DNA of 64,000 bases from JAWXCE01 sp033764775 (GCA_033764775.1 JANRIQ010000002.1:62001-126000); one strand, 5' to 3'; numbered from the stretch's first letter, positions 34,963-45,496 are shown. Translations and numbers: made by a program. Notes: generated by a model from the letters alone, not told the origin.

Positions 34963-37900
34963 CTAGATAACTATGAAATCTGCATTGGTCAGGGCAAGAC
35001 TTGCGGACAGGGTCGCAAATGTTGTCGCGGATCCGGCGCCATTGCCGTCAGCGTCATACGACAGCGCGCCAGTTGTAGCGTTGTAGATCAGGAAATCGTC
35101 GGCGTCTGCGGCGGCGCCGATGACGAAATTGCCCGCACTAACCCCGCCTGTGGTGCCGAACGCTATGAAAATCGCGTTTTCAAGCACAATCGTGTCATCT
35201 GCGACGCTGAAATCGGTCACCGTATCAACATTGGTTGTCGAGTTTAGTGTAGTGTTGAAAATAAACTGATCAAGGCCGGCGCCGCCTGTCAACGAGTTGT
35301 TAGCCGCGTTGCCGGTTAAGGCGTTATTCAGGGTATTGCCAGTTCCGTTAATAACGCTTGCACCCGTCAAAGTCAGATTTTCGACATTTGCCCCTAGTGT
35401 GTGCGTCACCGAGGATTGGACGGTGTCCATACCGTCATTCGCGTTCTCCGAAACAATGTCACCGGAGTTCTGGATGATGTACGTGTCATTTCCTCCACCC
35501 CCGGCCAACGTGTTTGCCGCCGTATTGCCAATAAGGAAGTTAGCCAGCCCGTTGCCGGTGCCGTTGATCGAATTGCTTCCGGTCAACGTCAGGTTTTCGA
35601 CATATGCCGAAAGTGTGTGCGTTACCGATGACTCCACCGTGTCAATACCTTCATTGGCTGCCTCTACGACACTATCCGCGCCGTTTTGAAGGACATAAAG
35701 GTCATCCCCGCGTCCACCGGTCAAAATATTTGCAGCGGAGGAGCCGGTTAGAATGTCATTAAAGGCGCTGCCGATAAGGTTTTCAAACCCGGTGAGTGTG
35801 TCCGTGCCCGATCCACCAGTTATTTGCGCCGTCGTCAGCGCCAGCGACACCGTCACCCCAGCGGTTGAGTTCGCGTAGCTAACGCTGTCTGTGCCTGATC
35901 CACCGCCAAGTATATTATTTCCCGCGTTCGCGGTGATCGTGTTATCGGAGGCGTTTCCTGTCCCGTTGATGGCCGCAGAGCCTGTTAAGGTCAGGTTTTC
36001 CACGTTTACGCCGAGCGTATACGAGACCGAGGAATGGACGGTATCGATGCCCTCGCCGGCGGCTTCGGTGACAAGGTCTGTTAAGTCCTGAATATAATAC
36101 GTGTCGTCGCCTCTGCCGCCAGTCAGCGTGTTCGCCCCGGCTGACCCTGTCAGGACATCATTAAAGGCGCTCCCGGTCAGGTTCTCGAAGCCGTTCACAG
36201 TGTCTACGCCGGATCCGCCCGTTGCCTGCACAGTTGTTAACGCCAGCGATATATTCACCGCGGCAACCGCGTTGGCATAGCTCAAAGTGTCCGAACCAGC
36301 GCCGCCATCCAAGATGTTGTCGCCATCATTGGCAATAATTGTATTCGCGAGAGCGTTACCCGATCCGTTCGCGGCGTTTCGACCAAGAAGTGTTAAGTTT
36401 TCGATATTGTCGCCGAGTATGAACGTAACGGAGGACCTAACGGTGTCTGTGCCAGCACTTGCGTTTTCTGTAACGGTATCGAGCACGCTGTCGACGATAT
36501 AAATGTCGTCGCCTAAACCGCCAGCCAACGTATCGTCACCCGCGCCGCCATCAAGAGTATTAGCGCCCGAGTTTCCGGTGATGGTATTGTTCAACCCGTT
36601 GCCCGTGGCGTTAATGGCCGCTGTGCCGGTCAAGGTCAGGTTCTCGACGTTTGCATCGAGAAAGTAGGAGACAGACGAACTGACCGTGTCGACGCCTTCG
36701 TCCAAGAGCTCAACGACGCGGTCGCTGGCGTCTTGTATAACATAAGTGTCATTCCCCGCGCCGCCCGTGAGCCTGTTCGCGACACTTGCAGAACCCGTGA
36801 GCGTGTCGGCGAACGCACTGCCGATGATATTCTCGAAACCGGTGAGTGTATCGGATCCCGAGCCGCCGGTTGCCTGGGCGGTAGTAACGCCCAGATTGAC
36901 GGTGACACCCGAGGTGGCCGTTGCGTAATTAACGGTATCCGTACCGGTGCCGCCGCCGAGAACGTTGTTGCCAGCATTCGCCACAATCACATTGTTCGAG
37001 GCATTGCCGGTGCCGTTGATGGCGGCCGCGCCGGTGAGGGTGAGGTTCTCGACATTGGCCCCCAGCGTGAACGTCACCGAGGAATGGACGGTGTCGGTAC
37101 CCTCGCCTGCCGCCTCGGTCACGATGTCGGTGGTGTCCTGCACATAGTAGGTGTCGTCGCCCTTGCCGCCGGTCAGCGTGTTCACGCCCGCCGCGCCCGT
37201 CAGGATATCGTTGAAGGCGCTGCCCGTGAGGTTCTCAAAGCCGCTCAGCGTATCCGTGCCCGAACCGCCGGTCGCCTGCGCCCCCGTCAAGGCCAGCGAG
37301 ACCGTGACCGCAGATAACGCTGCGGCATAGCTCACCGTGTCCGTCCCCGCCCCACCGTCGAGGGCATTGTCTCCGGCGTTAGCCGTAATAACGTTGTTGG
37401 CAGTATTGCCCGTGGCGTTGATGGCCCCCTGCCCTGTCAGGGTGAGGTTCTCGACATTGGTGGACAGCGTGTAGGTGACGGAAGACACCACCGTATCGGT
37501 TCCAGCGCTTGCCGCCTCAGAGACCACGTCGTCCGTGTTTTGAACGACATAGGTGTCATTGCCCGCCCCGCCTGTCAGCGTGTTGACGGCGGCATTACCG
37601 GTGAGCAGGTTGTCAAGCGCATTGCCGGTCGCGTTTATCGCGTCCGCGCCCGTGAGCGTCAGGTTCTCGACATTAGAGCCAAGGGTAAAGCTGACCGACG
37701 AGAGTACAGTGTCCGTCCCCGCGCTCGAGGCCTCGGTCACCACATCCGTGGCGTTCTGGACGATGTACGTATCGTTGCCCGCTCCGCCCGTCAGCGTGTT
37801 TACACCGGCATTGCCCGAAAGAATGTTATCAAGCGCATTCCCGGTGCCGTTGATGGCGGCCGCGCCGGTGAGGGTGAGGTTCTCGACGTTGGCCCCCAGC

Positions 37901-40900
37901 GTGAACGTCACCGAGGAATGGACGGTGTCGGCGCCCTCGCCTGCCGCCTCGGTCACGATGTCGGTGGTGTCCTGCACATAGTAGGTGTCGTCGCCCTTGC
38001 CGCCGGCCAGCGTGTTCACGCCCGCCGCGCCCGTCAGGATGTCGTTGAAGGCGCTGCCCGTGAGGTTCTCAAAGCCGCTCAGCGTATCCGTGCCCGAACC
38101 GCCGGTCGCCTGCGCTCCCGTCAAGGCCAGCGAGACCGTGACGCCGGATGCTGCGGAGGCGTAACTGACTGTGTCAGTCGCCAGCCCCCCGATCAAAGTG
38201 TCATTTCCGGCTCCGCCGTCCAGGGTGTCGTTACCGTCTCCGCCGTCGATAACGTCGTCCCCGGCGCCACCCTTCAGGGCGTTACTGCTGGCCGAGCCCG
38301 TTAGGGCGTCCGCCCCCGAGGAGCCCGTCAGATTCTCGACATTTAAGAGTTGGTCGATTTGCCCGTTTGCCTGAATGCCGGTGCCCAAAGTCAGATCGGC
38401 GTTGACGCCGGAAACGGAGAGCGAGCTGTAATCGACGGTGTCCGCCCCAGCTAGGCCATCAATGACGTCAGCGCCATCCCGGGAATAAATCACGTCGTCG
38501 CTGGCGCTTGCGATGGGTTTGGCTAGGATCGCCAGATGCTCCGGACTCTGTGCCAAAGCAACAACGAGATCCGAGCGCGAAACGGTTCCCGCGTCCAGAA
38601 CTGACGTCCAGAACGTTAGCTCGGCGCCGTTCGGGAGGCGGCCGAACGCATTCTGGAACATCTGGCTGACAAAAGCGCCGTTATCGAGCGTTCCATATTT
38701 CGCCGCGAACTCGTTCGAAGCAAGAATATCACTCGCGACCTGATATTCCGTCCTGGCGTTGGTGAGAGCCAGAATTTCGTTTGACTCAGTTGTAGCCTCC
38801 GCGGCGGTCGCTTGCCGATCTAGGACAACATCGTAGATGGCCTGCACCAGCGCCGAGACGATCTGTTTGTCCGTACTGTGGTCGAGCGTAATCGCGGTGA
38901 AAGGGTTCTTACTGGTGTTGTTGGTCACCGCATGGCCGTTGCCGACGAAAATATGCTCGCTGCTTTCAGAAACCTGGAGCGCCACCGCAGCGCGGCTCAG
39001 CGTGCCATTGTTCAGCTGGGTAAGGAGATCGGTGACCTCCCCGAGCGTGGCAAAGCGGTTAAGCGCGTTCTGATAAACCCGTTCGATGTACTGAATGTTG
39101 GTGAGCGTACCGTACCTGAGGGCAAACTCGCTTGAGCCCAGCAAGTCGTTAATCAGCGCCGTCGCATCAAGATCACTGTTAGAGATGTACTTGATGAGCT
39201 GCTGAGTCTCCCCTTGAGAAATGGAACGATCAAAGACGGTGTCGTAAACACGCCGTGCAATCTCAAACAACCGTTCCTCTGTCGCGAGATCAAGGCGAAC
39301 CGTCTGGTAGGTCGCCGTTCCAGGAATTGTCCATACCCAGTTATCGACATTGTTCTCGTCGATTGTATGAGTGAAAGTCTGTATGACGCCAGTAAGGTTA
39401 TCCTTGGTCTGATAGATATAGCTTCCGTTGGCATTCGGTAGAAGAAACAGGCTGTCCTGCGCGATCCGCGTTCCATCCGCACCATAGGTGACAAAGAATG
39501 TCGTGGTGCCATCCGGGTCCGTGCCGGTGTCAATCCGCGGCCCGCCATTACCAGGGCCGTTTGGATACCATTGCGTGGTCGACAAACGATACCCGTCCTG
39601 ATCCAAACCAACGCCAAGGTAGCGGTCGACGACGCCGTCTCCGTTGACATCGTAATCCGTGTTTTCAACCGACTTATACCCATTCTGCGTCGTGGTGGTG
39701 GTGGCGCTGTCCTTTAGGGTGCCGTCGGCGTAGCGGGTGGTGATCGTCTGCGTCTTAACTCCCGTGCTTAGATAAGCGGTGACGTCGGTCTGAGTTTCGT
39801 CAATGACCCCGTCGCCGTTAAGGTCGTATTGCGTGGTCGTGCTAAGCCCATTGGCGCTGACTGTTGTCACCGTGAGGTCGCGCAGTGCGCCGTTGCCGAA
39901 AAGATCGGAGACGGTAGTCCGGCGGCTCCCGTCGGCGTTGATGGTCGTTGTCGTTAGCTGGGTAAAATCAATGGTTCCATCACCGTCCACATCCATTGAT
40001 ACCGCTTTGCTGAAACCATTTGCTGCTGTGGCTTCGACGATCTGCGCGAGCAAGGCCCCGCCCGCCGCGGTTTCAGAGATGGTTCGGGTCACGCTGCCAT
40101 TTGAGTTCGTGACTGAACTTTCACTATGTTCATAAATCCCGTCGCCGTCATCATCCCGTTGAACGGTCTGCTGCCGTCCGTCAAAGCTGGTCGATATGAC
40201 ATCCTTCTGCAGAAGGACGCCGGTTCCGGGATTGAAAGTAGACGTCGTGCGTACAGTGCTTCCGTCGAGCGCCGTGATCAGCGAGTCGGCCTGATCGTAT
40301 GAGCCATTATGGTCAATATCCAACTGCCGGGTCGTCGACAACCCATCATCGCTGACGTTTGTTACCGAGCGAGCCGTGGCCGAGGCTGAATTGGCAGTTT
40401 CCTGGGTGATCGTGTTGAGGATTGTCTTGGTGGTTGATCCGTCAGCGTTAAACACAGTCGTTTCTGTGCCATCCAAAGTCAGCTCGGGAATGTCCTGGAG
40501 TGCCGGGCCTGTCCATTGGATGGTCTTCGAAAGCCCATCATCGCTTACGGTCTCAACGGCGTCGTATTGAAATGACTTCTGGTTGAGGAATGTGGTGGTA
40601 CGGCTGCCATCGGCGTTAAGGCCGGTGTTGCTCGCGACATCCAGATAGGTCGCAGAACTGTTTACAATTCGGGTGGTCTCATTCAGACCGTCCGCACTGA
40701 CCAGCCGTGTGTCGGTTTCGCTGGCAAGGATCGGCTTAGTTTCGTTAGGGTACGTCACCGTTGTGAGGGCGCTGCCATCATTCTGACTTAGGATGGTTTT
40801 CTGGTACTTTGGCAGCCCGCTGTTATCGATGTAGCCAACTATCGTTGTGCTGCGCGCATCCGCGCTTGTAGTCGTAATTGTCTTATCGCGCTGTGATCCA

Positions 40901-43900
40901 TCCTGGTTCAGGCTGGTCACGGTTTTGATCGTGCTGCCGTCGGCATTGTAGACTGTCACGTCTGTCGTCGTGAGATCTATCTTGCCGTCGCCGTCGATAT
41001 CGGTTGTCGTGGTGACTGAACGGCCGTCGGCGGAGGTTAGCACCGACTGTGATTGTACAAGGGTGGTTCCCGAATAGGTGTCAGTCCTCTTCGTCGCTGA
41101 CCCGTCGGTGTTCAGCGTCGTCCGTTCGACCGTTTGGAGGTCAGTAACGAGGTCCCCATTGCGGTCGATGGCAGTCGTCACCACAAGACCGTTCGCGGAG
41201 GTTTGTGTTTGTGTGGAGTCTTTCCGCGATCCGTCAGAATTTAAGTTGACCACGGTCTCACTAATGATTCCGTTGGCTGCGGTCGATACCGTCTGTGACT
41301 GATCGGTAAAGCCATCACCGTTAGAGTCGATGACGATTGTAAGCGTAAGCTGATCCGCGCTAGTCGTGGTGACCGATTGCGTCCGCAGCGAGTTGTCGCC
41401 ATTACGCTCACTCACCGTACGTACAGTACTGCCGTTCGCGTTCAGTACGGTGACGTCGGAACCAAGCCGGTCGTTCGTCCCGTCCCCATTGATATCCGTT
41501 GTCGTGGTTGTGGACAGCCCGTTAAAGCTGGTCGTGACAGTCGACGCGTTGCGTACCGTCGCGTCAGCGTTCTTATTGATAGCGCTCACTGTCTGGCTGC
41601 CGTCGGCGCTGAACACCGTCGTGTTTATCGACGTGAGTTCATAAAGGGAATTGCCATCCGCGTCGGTCTGGGTGGTCGTGGCGTAACCGTCGGCGCTAAC
41701 CGAGGCGACCACCTGACTGCGTAGCGAACCGTTTGCATTGGTTTGCGACACGGTCGTGGTTTTGCTGCCATCCGCGTTCAGCACCGTAACATCGGACTGA
41801 GTTGTATCGAATACCGCATCGCCGTTCAGATCCGACTGAATGGTCCGAGATAAGCCATTCGCACTTGTTGTCGTCTTAAGTTGGCTGGTAATGGATTTGT
41901 CAGGGTTAAGGTTCGTGGTTGTGTCGATAGTGGTTCCATCAGCCTGAATTACCGTCTCTCTTCGCAGGTCGAGATTACCGTCGCCATTCGCATCGCTCGT
42001 GACGACGACAGTTTGCCGGTCCGCGCTGATGGAGGTAACCGTCTGCGCCCGCAACGAGCCATTCGTATTGTTAGAGGTTACGGTTTGGACGCGACTTTGA
42101 TCGCCGTTAACGACGGTAATGTCGGAGGTAGCCACCTCATAAACACCGTCACCATTCGTATCATTTTGCGTTGTAATAGAAAGGCCGTCGGCGCTCGTCG
42201 CAGTGACCGATTTTTCAATTATTGCGCCGCTCGCCGCGTATGCTGCGGAGGTAACCTTCGAACTGCCGTCGCCATTCTTGACGGTCACGTTCGTGTCGAG
42301 AAGGTCGAACACGCCGTCCCCATCAAAGTCACGCTGGGTTGCGACCGACAAACCGTCGGCGCTTGTAGTCACCACGCTTTTGTCAATCAGCGATCCATCA
42401 GCGTTCAGGTTCGATAGGGTATCCACACTGACGCCGCTGCCATTAATGACAATGGTCTCTGTTTGATCGAGATCACCATCGCCGTTCGCGTCAATTTCAA
42501 TCGTACGCGACCGCCCGTCAGCGCCTTTAACGGTCACCGTCTGAGCGCGTAGTGAGCCGTCACCATTGTTCTCGGACACCGTTTGTGTACGGACACCATT
42601 TGCGACAACCGTAACATCACTGGTTGTACGGTCCGTTTGGCCGTCGCCATTGTTATCGGTCGCAACCGTCGTGCTCAACCCGTCGGCGGCGATGGTGGTG
42701 ACCACTGTGGCAAGGGTCGTGCCGTTACGGCTGGTATCGGTCTCTGTTGTGACCTTACTGCCGCCCATGCCAACAGTGAAGGCGAAGGCTTGAAGCAGGT
42801 CATTCAGTGCGTCGCCGTTGTAATCACGGGTAATGCTGGTGGTCTGGCCGTTGGTGGTCGTGGTCACCGTGCGGGATAGAAGCGCGCCAGTGGGCGACTG
42901 CGAGGTGACCGTCCGGGTGCGGGTTGCCCCTGCCACCACGGTTGAATCGATACTCGTTTGATCCGTATCGCTGTCGCCATCGAGATCGAGGTTTGCCGTG
43001 CGCGTCAGCCCGTCGATACTCGTAGTCGTCGTGGAACTGGCCCTGACCGAGCCGTTAGCATTGAGGTCGTTGATGACGATGGATGTGCTGCCGTTGGCGT
43101 TGTTGACCCGGGTTTCCGATTGGTCGGCGACGCCGTTCCCGTTGCTGTCGCGGGTGATCGACGTCTGCGCCCGGTCGGCGCTAATCGTTGTGATGGTGCT
43201 ATCAAGCACAACATTCGCAGCGGTCTTATTCGTCAAGGTCTCGGTGGTTGACCCATTTCCATTGAGGACTGTGACGATGGTCTGGATCTGGTCGGCGACA
43301 CCATCGCCATCCGCGTCGAACGTGACGGTGCGGCTAAGGCCGTCGGCGCTGGTGACGGTCGTGGTTTCGTTGGCCAGGCGCCCGTCGGCGTCGAGCGCCT
43401 TGTTGTTTATGGTGGTGGAGCCATCCGGATTGTTCGTGACGGTCTGAGTGACCGCGTAGCCTTGCCCGTCGTACGTCAAAGACACCGTCGCCGCAGTACC
43501 TGTTCCGCCGCCAATCTTCGTGAAGGTCGTTTGCCCCTGGATTTGCGAGCCGTCGGGCAGCACCGTTGCGACCGCGTTGGCGTTCAGGTTGATGGAGGCG
43601 ACACCGGCTTGCGCCAAAGTCTGCAGGGTTGTGGTGCCGTCCGCGTTGGTGACTAGGATCTTGAAGGCGGAGAACTGGGTGTCCGAGGCGTCGAGTACAC
43701 CGTCGCGGTTGGTGTCGAAGACATTAGCGAGCGCCTCCATGTCGGAGGTAGCCGTCGGATCCCAATCGGTGAAGATGACCTGATTGCGCTCGGTAATTTC
43801 ACCCGTGCCAGCGAGGTCGAGAACCAACACGCCATTGCCCGCGCCCGCCCAGGCAGTGCGGTGCCTATAGCCGTCGCCCGCCATGTCGTAGAAAAAGTTC

Positions 43901-45021
43901 GACGAGGTCAGCGGGTCGATCTTGATACCGGTTCCGGCGAGATCCAGAACGACGGGGAAGCCGAAGTCGAAATCGGAACTAACAAAATCCGAGTAGCTTT
44001 GGCCGAATGACTGAAACGGGTCGTAGTCGAAAGCAGAGCCGCCATACCCGCCATATAGATTGCCGCCATAGAGCGACCCTCCAAAATAGTCGCTGGAGAA
44101 ACCCGACCCGGAAAAGTCATAGGCAGAATAGTTGGAAAAGTCGTAGTTCGAATAGTCATAGCTGACGTAGCCATTGCCGCTATAGTCGAATGATGGAGAG
44201 TAGCCAACACCTCCGAAATAGTCGAACACGGAGTTGCTGGTTTGTCCCGGTGTAAAATCATAGTCGGCGTAGGACGTGAAACCGCCACCGCCCAGGTCGG
44301 AGGTCAGCGACAGGCCGATGCCCGCAAGCTGCGAGGCGGACTGGGCGAAATTGCCGGAGAAGTCATAAGCCTCGGTGTCGTATGCGCCGTTATACCCGAG
44401 GCTCGGGTAGGACAGGCCGATCCCAGGCACGCCGCTAAACTCACCCGCGTCGATGTAAGTGGCGTTACTGAAATCAAATGGGTTCGTGCTGAAATCACCA
44501 AGACCAACCGAACTATAGTAGCCCGAGAGAGACGAGAACTCGGCTGCGCTGACGCCGCTCACCCCAGGATTGACCAGCGATCCGCTATCGACGCCAAAGC
44601 CGTAGAATGTACCTGTGGAATTGCCAAGTGGATCGACCGAGGTAGTTTCTGAAGCGCTCAGCAAGTCAGCTAAAGGACCAAAATCAAGAACTGCGGCTCC
44701 CCGAATTGAGAAACCCGCCGGAGCAGTAACACTTAAACTGCCTGTCAAGCCAAAAGTTTCACTATTTGTATTATACTGAATCCCGGCGAACTCAGACACA
44801 CCTCTGCCAATACCAAATATAACGCCCTGACCGATAGCTATAGTCGATCCGTCGGCGTCCGAATAGTTATACTTAACTGACGCTCCAAAAACTACACCTT
44901 GAAAATTTATTGTAACGTCACCGTTGTACGGACTAATACCTATAAAGCCACTTACTCCAAAAGGTCCGACTCCATAAACCTGTCCCTCGCCTAAGGAGAA
45001 TTTCCCGGAAAGCTCTGTCAT
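34963..45021 (-). CDS. Giant RTX-type calcium-binding secreted protein
   Basis: A 3,352-residue protein, by far the largest product here. It has no signal peptide, as expected for type I secretion. Parts in order: a Gly-rich N-terminus; a Tyr/Gly/Ser-rich low-complexity stretch (about 190-355); FPVVLDLAGTGI and DTNRDGVLDASDTQF, an EF-hand-like loop; about 23 tandem 53-residue repeats (about 550-1800) with DxNGDGxxD loops; two DUF4214-like stretches (1915-2170); and RTX modules with GGxGxDxxY motifs up to the C-terminus, which ends in SLALTNADFIVI. AAAGGTGG precedes the ATG. It is last in a minus-strand locus with ABC, HlyD and HlyC-type genes. Calcium outside the cell should fold it. It may be an adhesin, an S-layer-like protein or a toxin. 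Confidence 0.9.
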   Translation of the reverse strand: MTELSGKFSLGEGQVYGVGPFGVSGFIGISPYNGDVTINFQGVVFGASVKYNYSDADGSTIAIGQGVIFGIGRGVSEFAGIQYNTNSETFGLTGSLSVTAPAGFSIRGAAVLDFGPLADLLSASETTSVDPLGNSTGTFYGFGVDSGSLVNPGVSGVSAAEFSSLSGYYSSVGLGDFSTNPFDFSNATYIDAGEFSGVPGIGLSYPSLGYNGAYDTEAYDFSGNFAQSASQLAGIGLSLTSDLGGGGFTSYADYDFTPGQTSNSVFDYFGGVGYSPSFDYSGNGYVSYDYSNYDFSNYSAYDFSGSGFSSDYFGGSLYGGNLYGGYGGSAFDYDPFQSFGQSYSDFVSSDFDFGFPVVLDLAGTGIKIDPLTSSNFFYDMAGDGYRHRTAWAGAGNGVLVLDLAGTGEITERNQVIFTDWDPTATSDMEALANVFDTNRDGVLDASDTQFSAFKILVTNADGTTTLQTLAQAGVASINLNANAVATVLPDGSQIQGQTTFTKIGGGTGTAATVSLTYDGQGYAVTQTVTNNPDGSTTINNKALDADGRLANETTTVTSADGLSRTVTFDADGDGVADQIQTIVTVLNGNGSTTETLTNKTAANVVLDSTITTISADRAQTSITRDSNGNGVADQSETRVNNANGSTSIVINDLNANGSVRASSTTTTSIDGLTRTANLDLDGDSDTDQTSIDSTVVAGATRTRTVTSQSPTGALLSRTVTTTTNGQTTSITRDYNGDALNDLLQAFAFTVGMGGSKVTTETDTSRNGTTLATVVTTIAADGLSTTVATDNNGDGQTDRTTSDVTVVANGVRTQTVSENNGDGSLRAQTVTVKGADGRSRTIEIDANGDGDLDQTETIVINGSGVSVDTLSNLNADGSLIDKSVVTTSADGLSVATQRDFDGDGVFDLLDTNVTVKNGDGSSKVTSAAYAASGAIIEKSVTATSADGLSITTQNDTNGDGVYEVATSDITVVNGDQSRVQTVTSNNTNGSLRAQTVTSISADRQTVVVTSDANGDGNLDLRRETVIQADGTTIDTTTNLNPDKSITSQLKTTTSANGLSRTIQSDLNGDAVFDTTQSDVTVLNADGSKTTTVSQTNANGSLRSQVVASVSADGYATTTQTDADGNSLYELTSINTTVFSADGSQTVSAINKNADATVRNASTVTTSFNGLSTTTTTDINGDGTNDRLGSDVTVLNANGSTVRTVSERNGDNSLRTQSVTTTSADQLTLTIVIDSNGDGFTDQSQTVSTAANGIISETVVNLNSDGSRKDSTQTQTSANGLVVTTAIDRNGDLVTDLQTVERTTLNTDGSATKRTDTYSGTTLVQSQSVLTSADGRSVTTTTDIDGDGKIDLTTTDVTVYNADGSTIKTVTSLNQDGSQRDKTITTTSADARSTTIVGYIDNSGLPKYQKTILSQNDGSALTTVTYPNETKPILASETDTRLVSADGLNETTRIVNSSATYLDVASNTGLNADGSRTTTFLNQKSFQYDAVETVSDDGLSKTIQWTGPALQDIPELTLDGTETTVFNADGSTTKTILNTITQETANSASATARSVTNVSDDGLSTTRQLDIDHNGSYDQADSLITALDGSTVRTTSTFNPGTGVLLQKDVISTSFDGRQQTVQRDDDGDGIYEHSESSVTNSNGSVTRTISETAAGGALLAQIVEATAANGFSKAVSMDVDGDGTIDFTQLTTTTINADGSRRTTVSDLFGNGALRDLTVTTVSANGLSTTTQYDLNGDGVIDETQTDVTAYLSTGVKTQTITTRYADGTLKDSATTTTTQNGYKSVENTDYDVNGDGVVDRYLGVGLDQDGYRLSTTQWYPNGPGNGGPRIDTGTDPDGTTTFFVTYGADGTRIAQDSLFLLPNANGSYIYQTKDNLTGVIQTFTHTIDENNVDNWVWTIPGTATYQTVRLDLATEERLFEIARRVYDTVFDRSISQGETQQLIKYISNSDLDATALINDLLGSSEFALRYGTLTNIQYIERVYQNALNRFATLGEVTDLLTQLNNGTLSRAAVALQVSESSEHIFVGNGHAVTNNTSKNPFTAITLDHSTDKQIVSALVQAIYDVVLDRQATAAEATTESNEILALTNARTEYQVASDILASNEFAAKYGTLDNGAFVSQMFQNAFGRLPNGAELTFWTSVLDAGTVSRSDLVVALAQSPEHLAILAKPIASASDDVIYSRDGADVIDGLAGADTVDYSSLSVSGVNADLTLGTGIQANGQIDQLLNVENLTGSSGADALTGSASSNALKGGAGDDVIDGGDGNDTLDGGAGNDTLIGGLATDTVSYASAASGVTVSLALTGAQATGGSGTDTLSGFENLTGSAFNDILTGAAGVNTLAGGKGDDTYYVQDTTDIVTEAAGEGADTVHSSVTFTLGANVENLTLTGAAAINGTGNALDNILSGNAGVNTLTGGAGNDTYIVQNATDVVTEASSAGTDTVLSSVSFTLGSNVENLTLTGADAINATGNALDNLLTGNAAVNTLTGGAGNDTYVVQNTDDVVSEAASAGTDTVVSSVTYTLSTNVENLTLTGQGAINATGNTANNVITANAGDNALDGGAGTDTVSYAAALSAVTVSLALTGAQATGGSGTDTLSGFENLTGSAFNDILTGAAGVNTLTGGKGDDTYYVQDTTDIVTEAAGEGTDTVHSSVTFTLGANVENLTLTGAAAINGTGNASNNVIVANAGNNVLGGGTGTDTVNYATATSGVTVNLGVTTAQATGGSGSDTLTGFENIIGSAFADTLTGSASVANRLTGGAGNDTYVIQDASDRVVELLDEGVDTVSSSVSYFLDANVENLTLTGTAAINATGNGLNNTITGNSGANTLDGGAGDDTLAGGLGDDIYIVDSVLDTVTENASAGTDTVRSSVTFILGDNIENLTLLGRNAANGSGNALANTIIANDGDNILDGGAGSDTLSYANAVAAVNISLALTTVQATGGSGVDTVNGFENLTGSAFNDVLTGSAGANTLTGGRGDDTYYIQDLTDLVTEAAGEGIDTVHSSVSYTLGVNVENLTLTGSAAINGTGNASDNTITANAGNNILGGGSGTDSVSYANSTAGVTVSLALTTAQITGGSGTDTLTGFENLIGSAFNDILTGSSAANILTGGRGDDLYVLQNGADSVVEAANEGIDTVESSVTHTLSAYVENLTLTGSNSINGTGNGLANFLIGNTAANTLAGGGGNDTYIIQNSGDIVSENANDGMDTVQSSVTHTLGANVENLTLTGASVINGTGNTLNNALTGNAANNSLTGGAGLDQFIFNTTLNSTTNVDTVTDFSVADDTIVLENAIFIAFGTTGGVSAGNFVIGAAADADDFLIYNATTGALSYDADGNGAGSATTFATLSASLALTNADFIVI
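34990..38470 (-). repeat. RTX modules of the giant protein (nine copies)
   Basis: Nine modules of about 85-150 residues, each with GG-x-G-(D/N)-D-x-Y and a following VENLTLTG segment. The core pattern is LTGGxGDDTYYVQ, then TLGANVENLTLTGAAAINGTGN. Three of the longer ones also contain a TVSYA / SALTxAQATGGSGTD / NLTGSAFNDILTG cassette. The two copies at 37,008 and 37,842 are nearly identical in DNA. Confidence 0.85.
39618..43368 (-). repeat. About 23 tandem 53-residue calcium-loop-like repeats
   Basis: In the giant protein each unit reads roughly TSADGLS, then a strand, then D-x-NGDG-x-x-D, then a TVxNADGS, then a N-x-N-G-S-L-R turn. I count 23 units; a few (16-18) are degenerate and lack the calcium loop. 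DNA identity between units is only moderate, so most are old. The loops resemble dockerin or EF-hand calcium sites. Confidence 0.8.
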
Positions 45022-45034
45022 TTTCCACCTTTAA

Positions 45035-45496
45035 CTATACTAAGACGCATACCTTGTATACATAGTAGAGATTTAATAAGGACCAAATCAGAACCGCAAA
45101 CGCCCCAAATAGAAAAGTCCCTACCGGTAGATAAAACACAACATAAGAATAATTCATTTCCATTCCGAGTACTTTAAAATTTATCTCCCGAGTTGATGCC
45201 AGTGTCTTTAAATGGGCCGACTTTGGAAGCGCCAAACTGAGTCGCCAGAGTGATGCAAATATAAATAAATTAAATAAAACAGGGAATAGCGCAGCTTCAA
45301 ATGTAGAAAAAATCCCACTATTCAGCACCAACGACCTGCACACTTTATTAGAAATCAAATAAAATATGATAATTGAAAACAGAAGCGTTAACACAAAAAG
45401 AAACGCAGAAATAGATAGTCCAAGTTTTGCAGCAAGCAGAAAGTTTTTGATTTTTGGACTATCTGTCACGATAAGCCTATAATTCATAAATTTCAC
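45035..45496 (-). CDS. Small integral membrane protein in the secretion locus, unknown
   Basis: A 153-residue protein with about four hydrophobic helices (LGLSISAFLFVLTLLFSIIIF, ALFPVLFNLFIFASLW, VVFYLPVGTFLFGAF and LNLYYVYKVCVLV). GC is distinctly lower than in the neighbouring genes, suggesting separate origin. It lies between the acyltransferase gene and the giant RTX gene, and stops only 13 bp before the RTX start. It may assist secretion or immunity, as small membrane proteins beside toxin genes sometimes do. No family was recognised. Confidence 0.6.
   Translation of the reverse strand: MKFMNYRLIVTDSPKIKNFLLAAKLGLSISAFLFVLTLLFSIIIFYLISNKVCRSLVLNSGIFSTFEAALFPVLFNLFIFASLWRLSLALPKSAHLKTLASTREINFKVLGMEMNYSYVVFYLPVGTFLFGAFAVLIWSLLNLYYVYKVCVLV

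Noticed and set aside
36000..38200. A CRISPR-like or satellite repeat in non-coding DNA
   Set aside because: The periodicity is coding, belonging to RTX modules in one long open frame.
35297..43783. Many plus-strand frames opposite the RTX gene
   Set aside because: They mirror its repeats and have no independent coding features.
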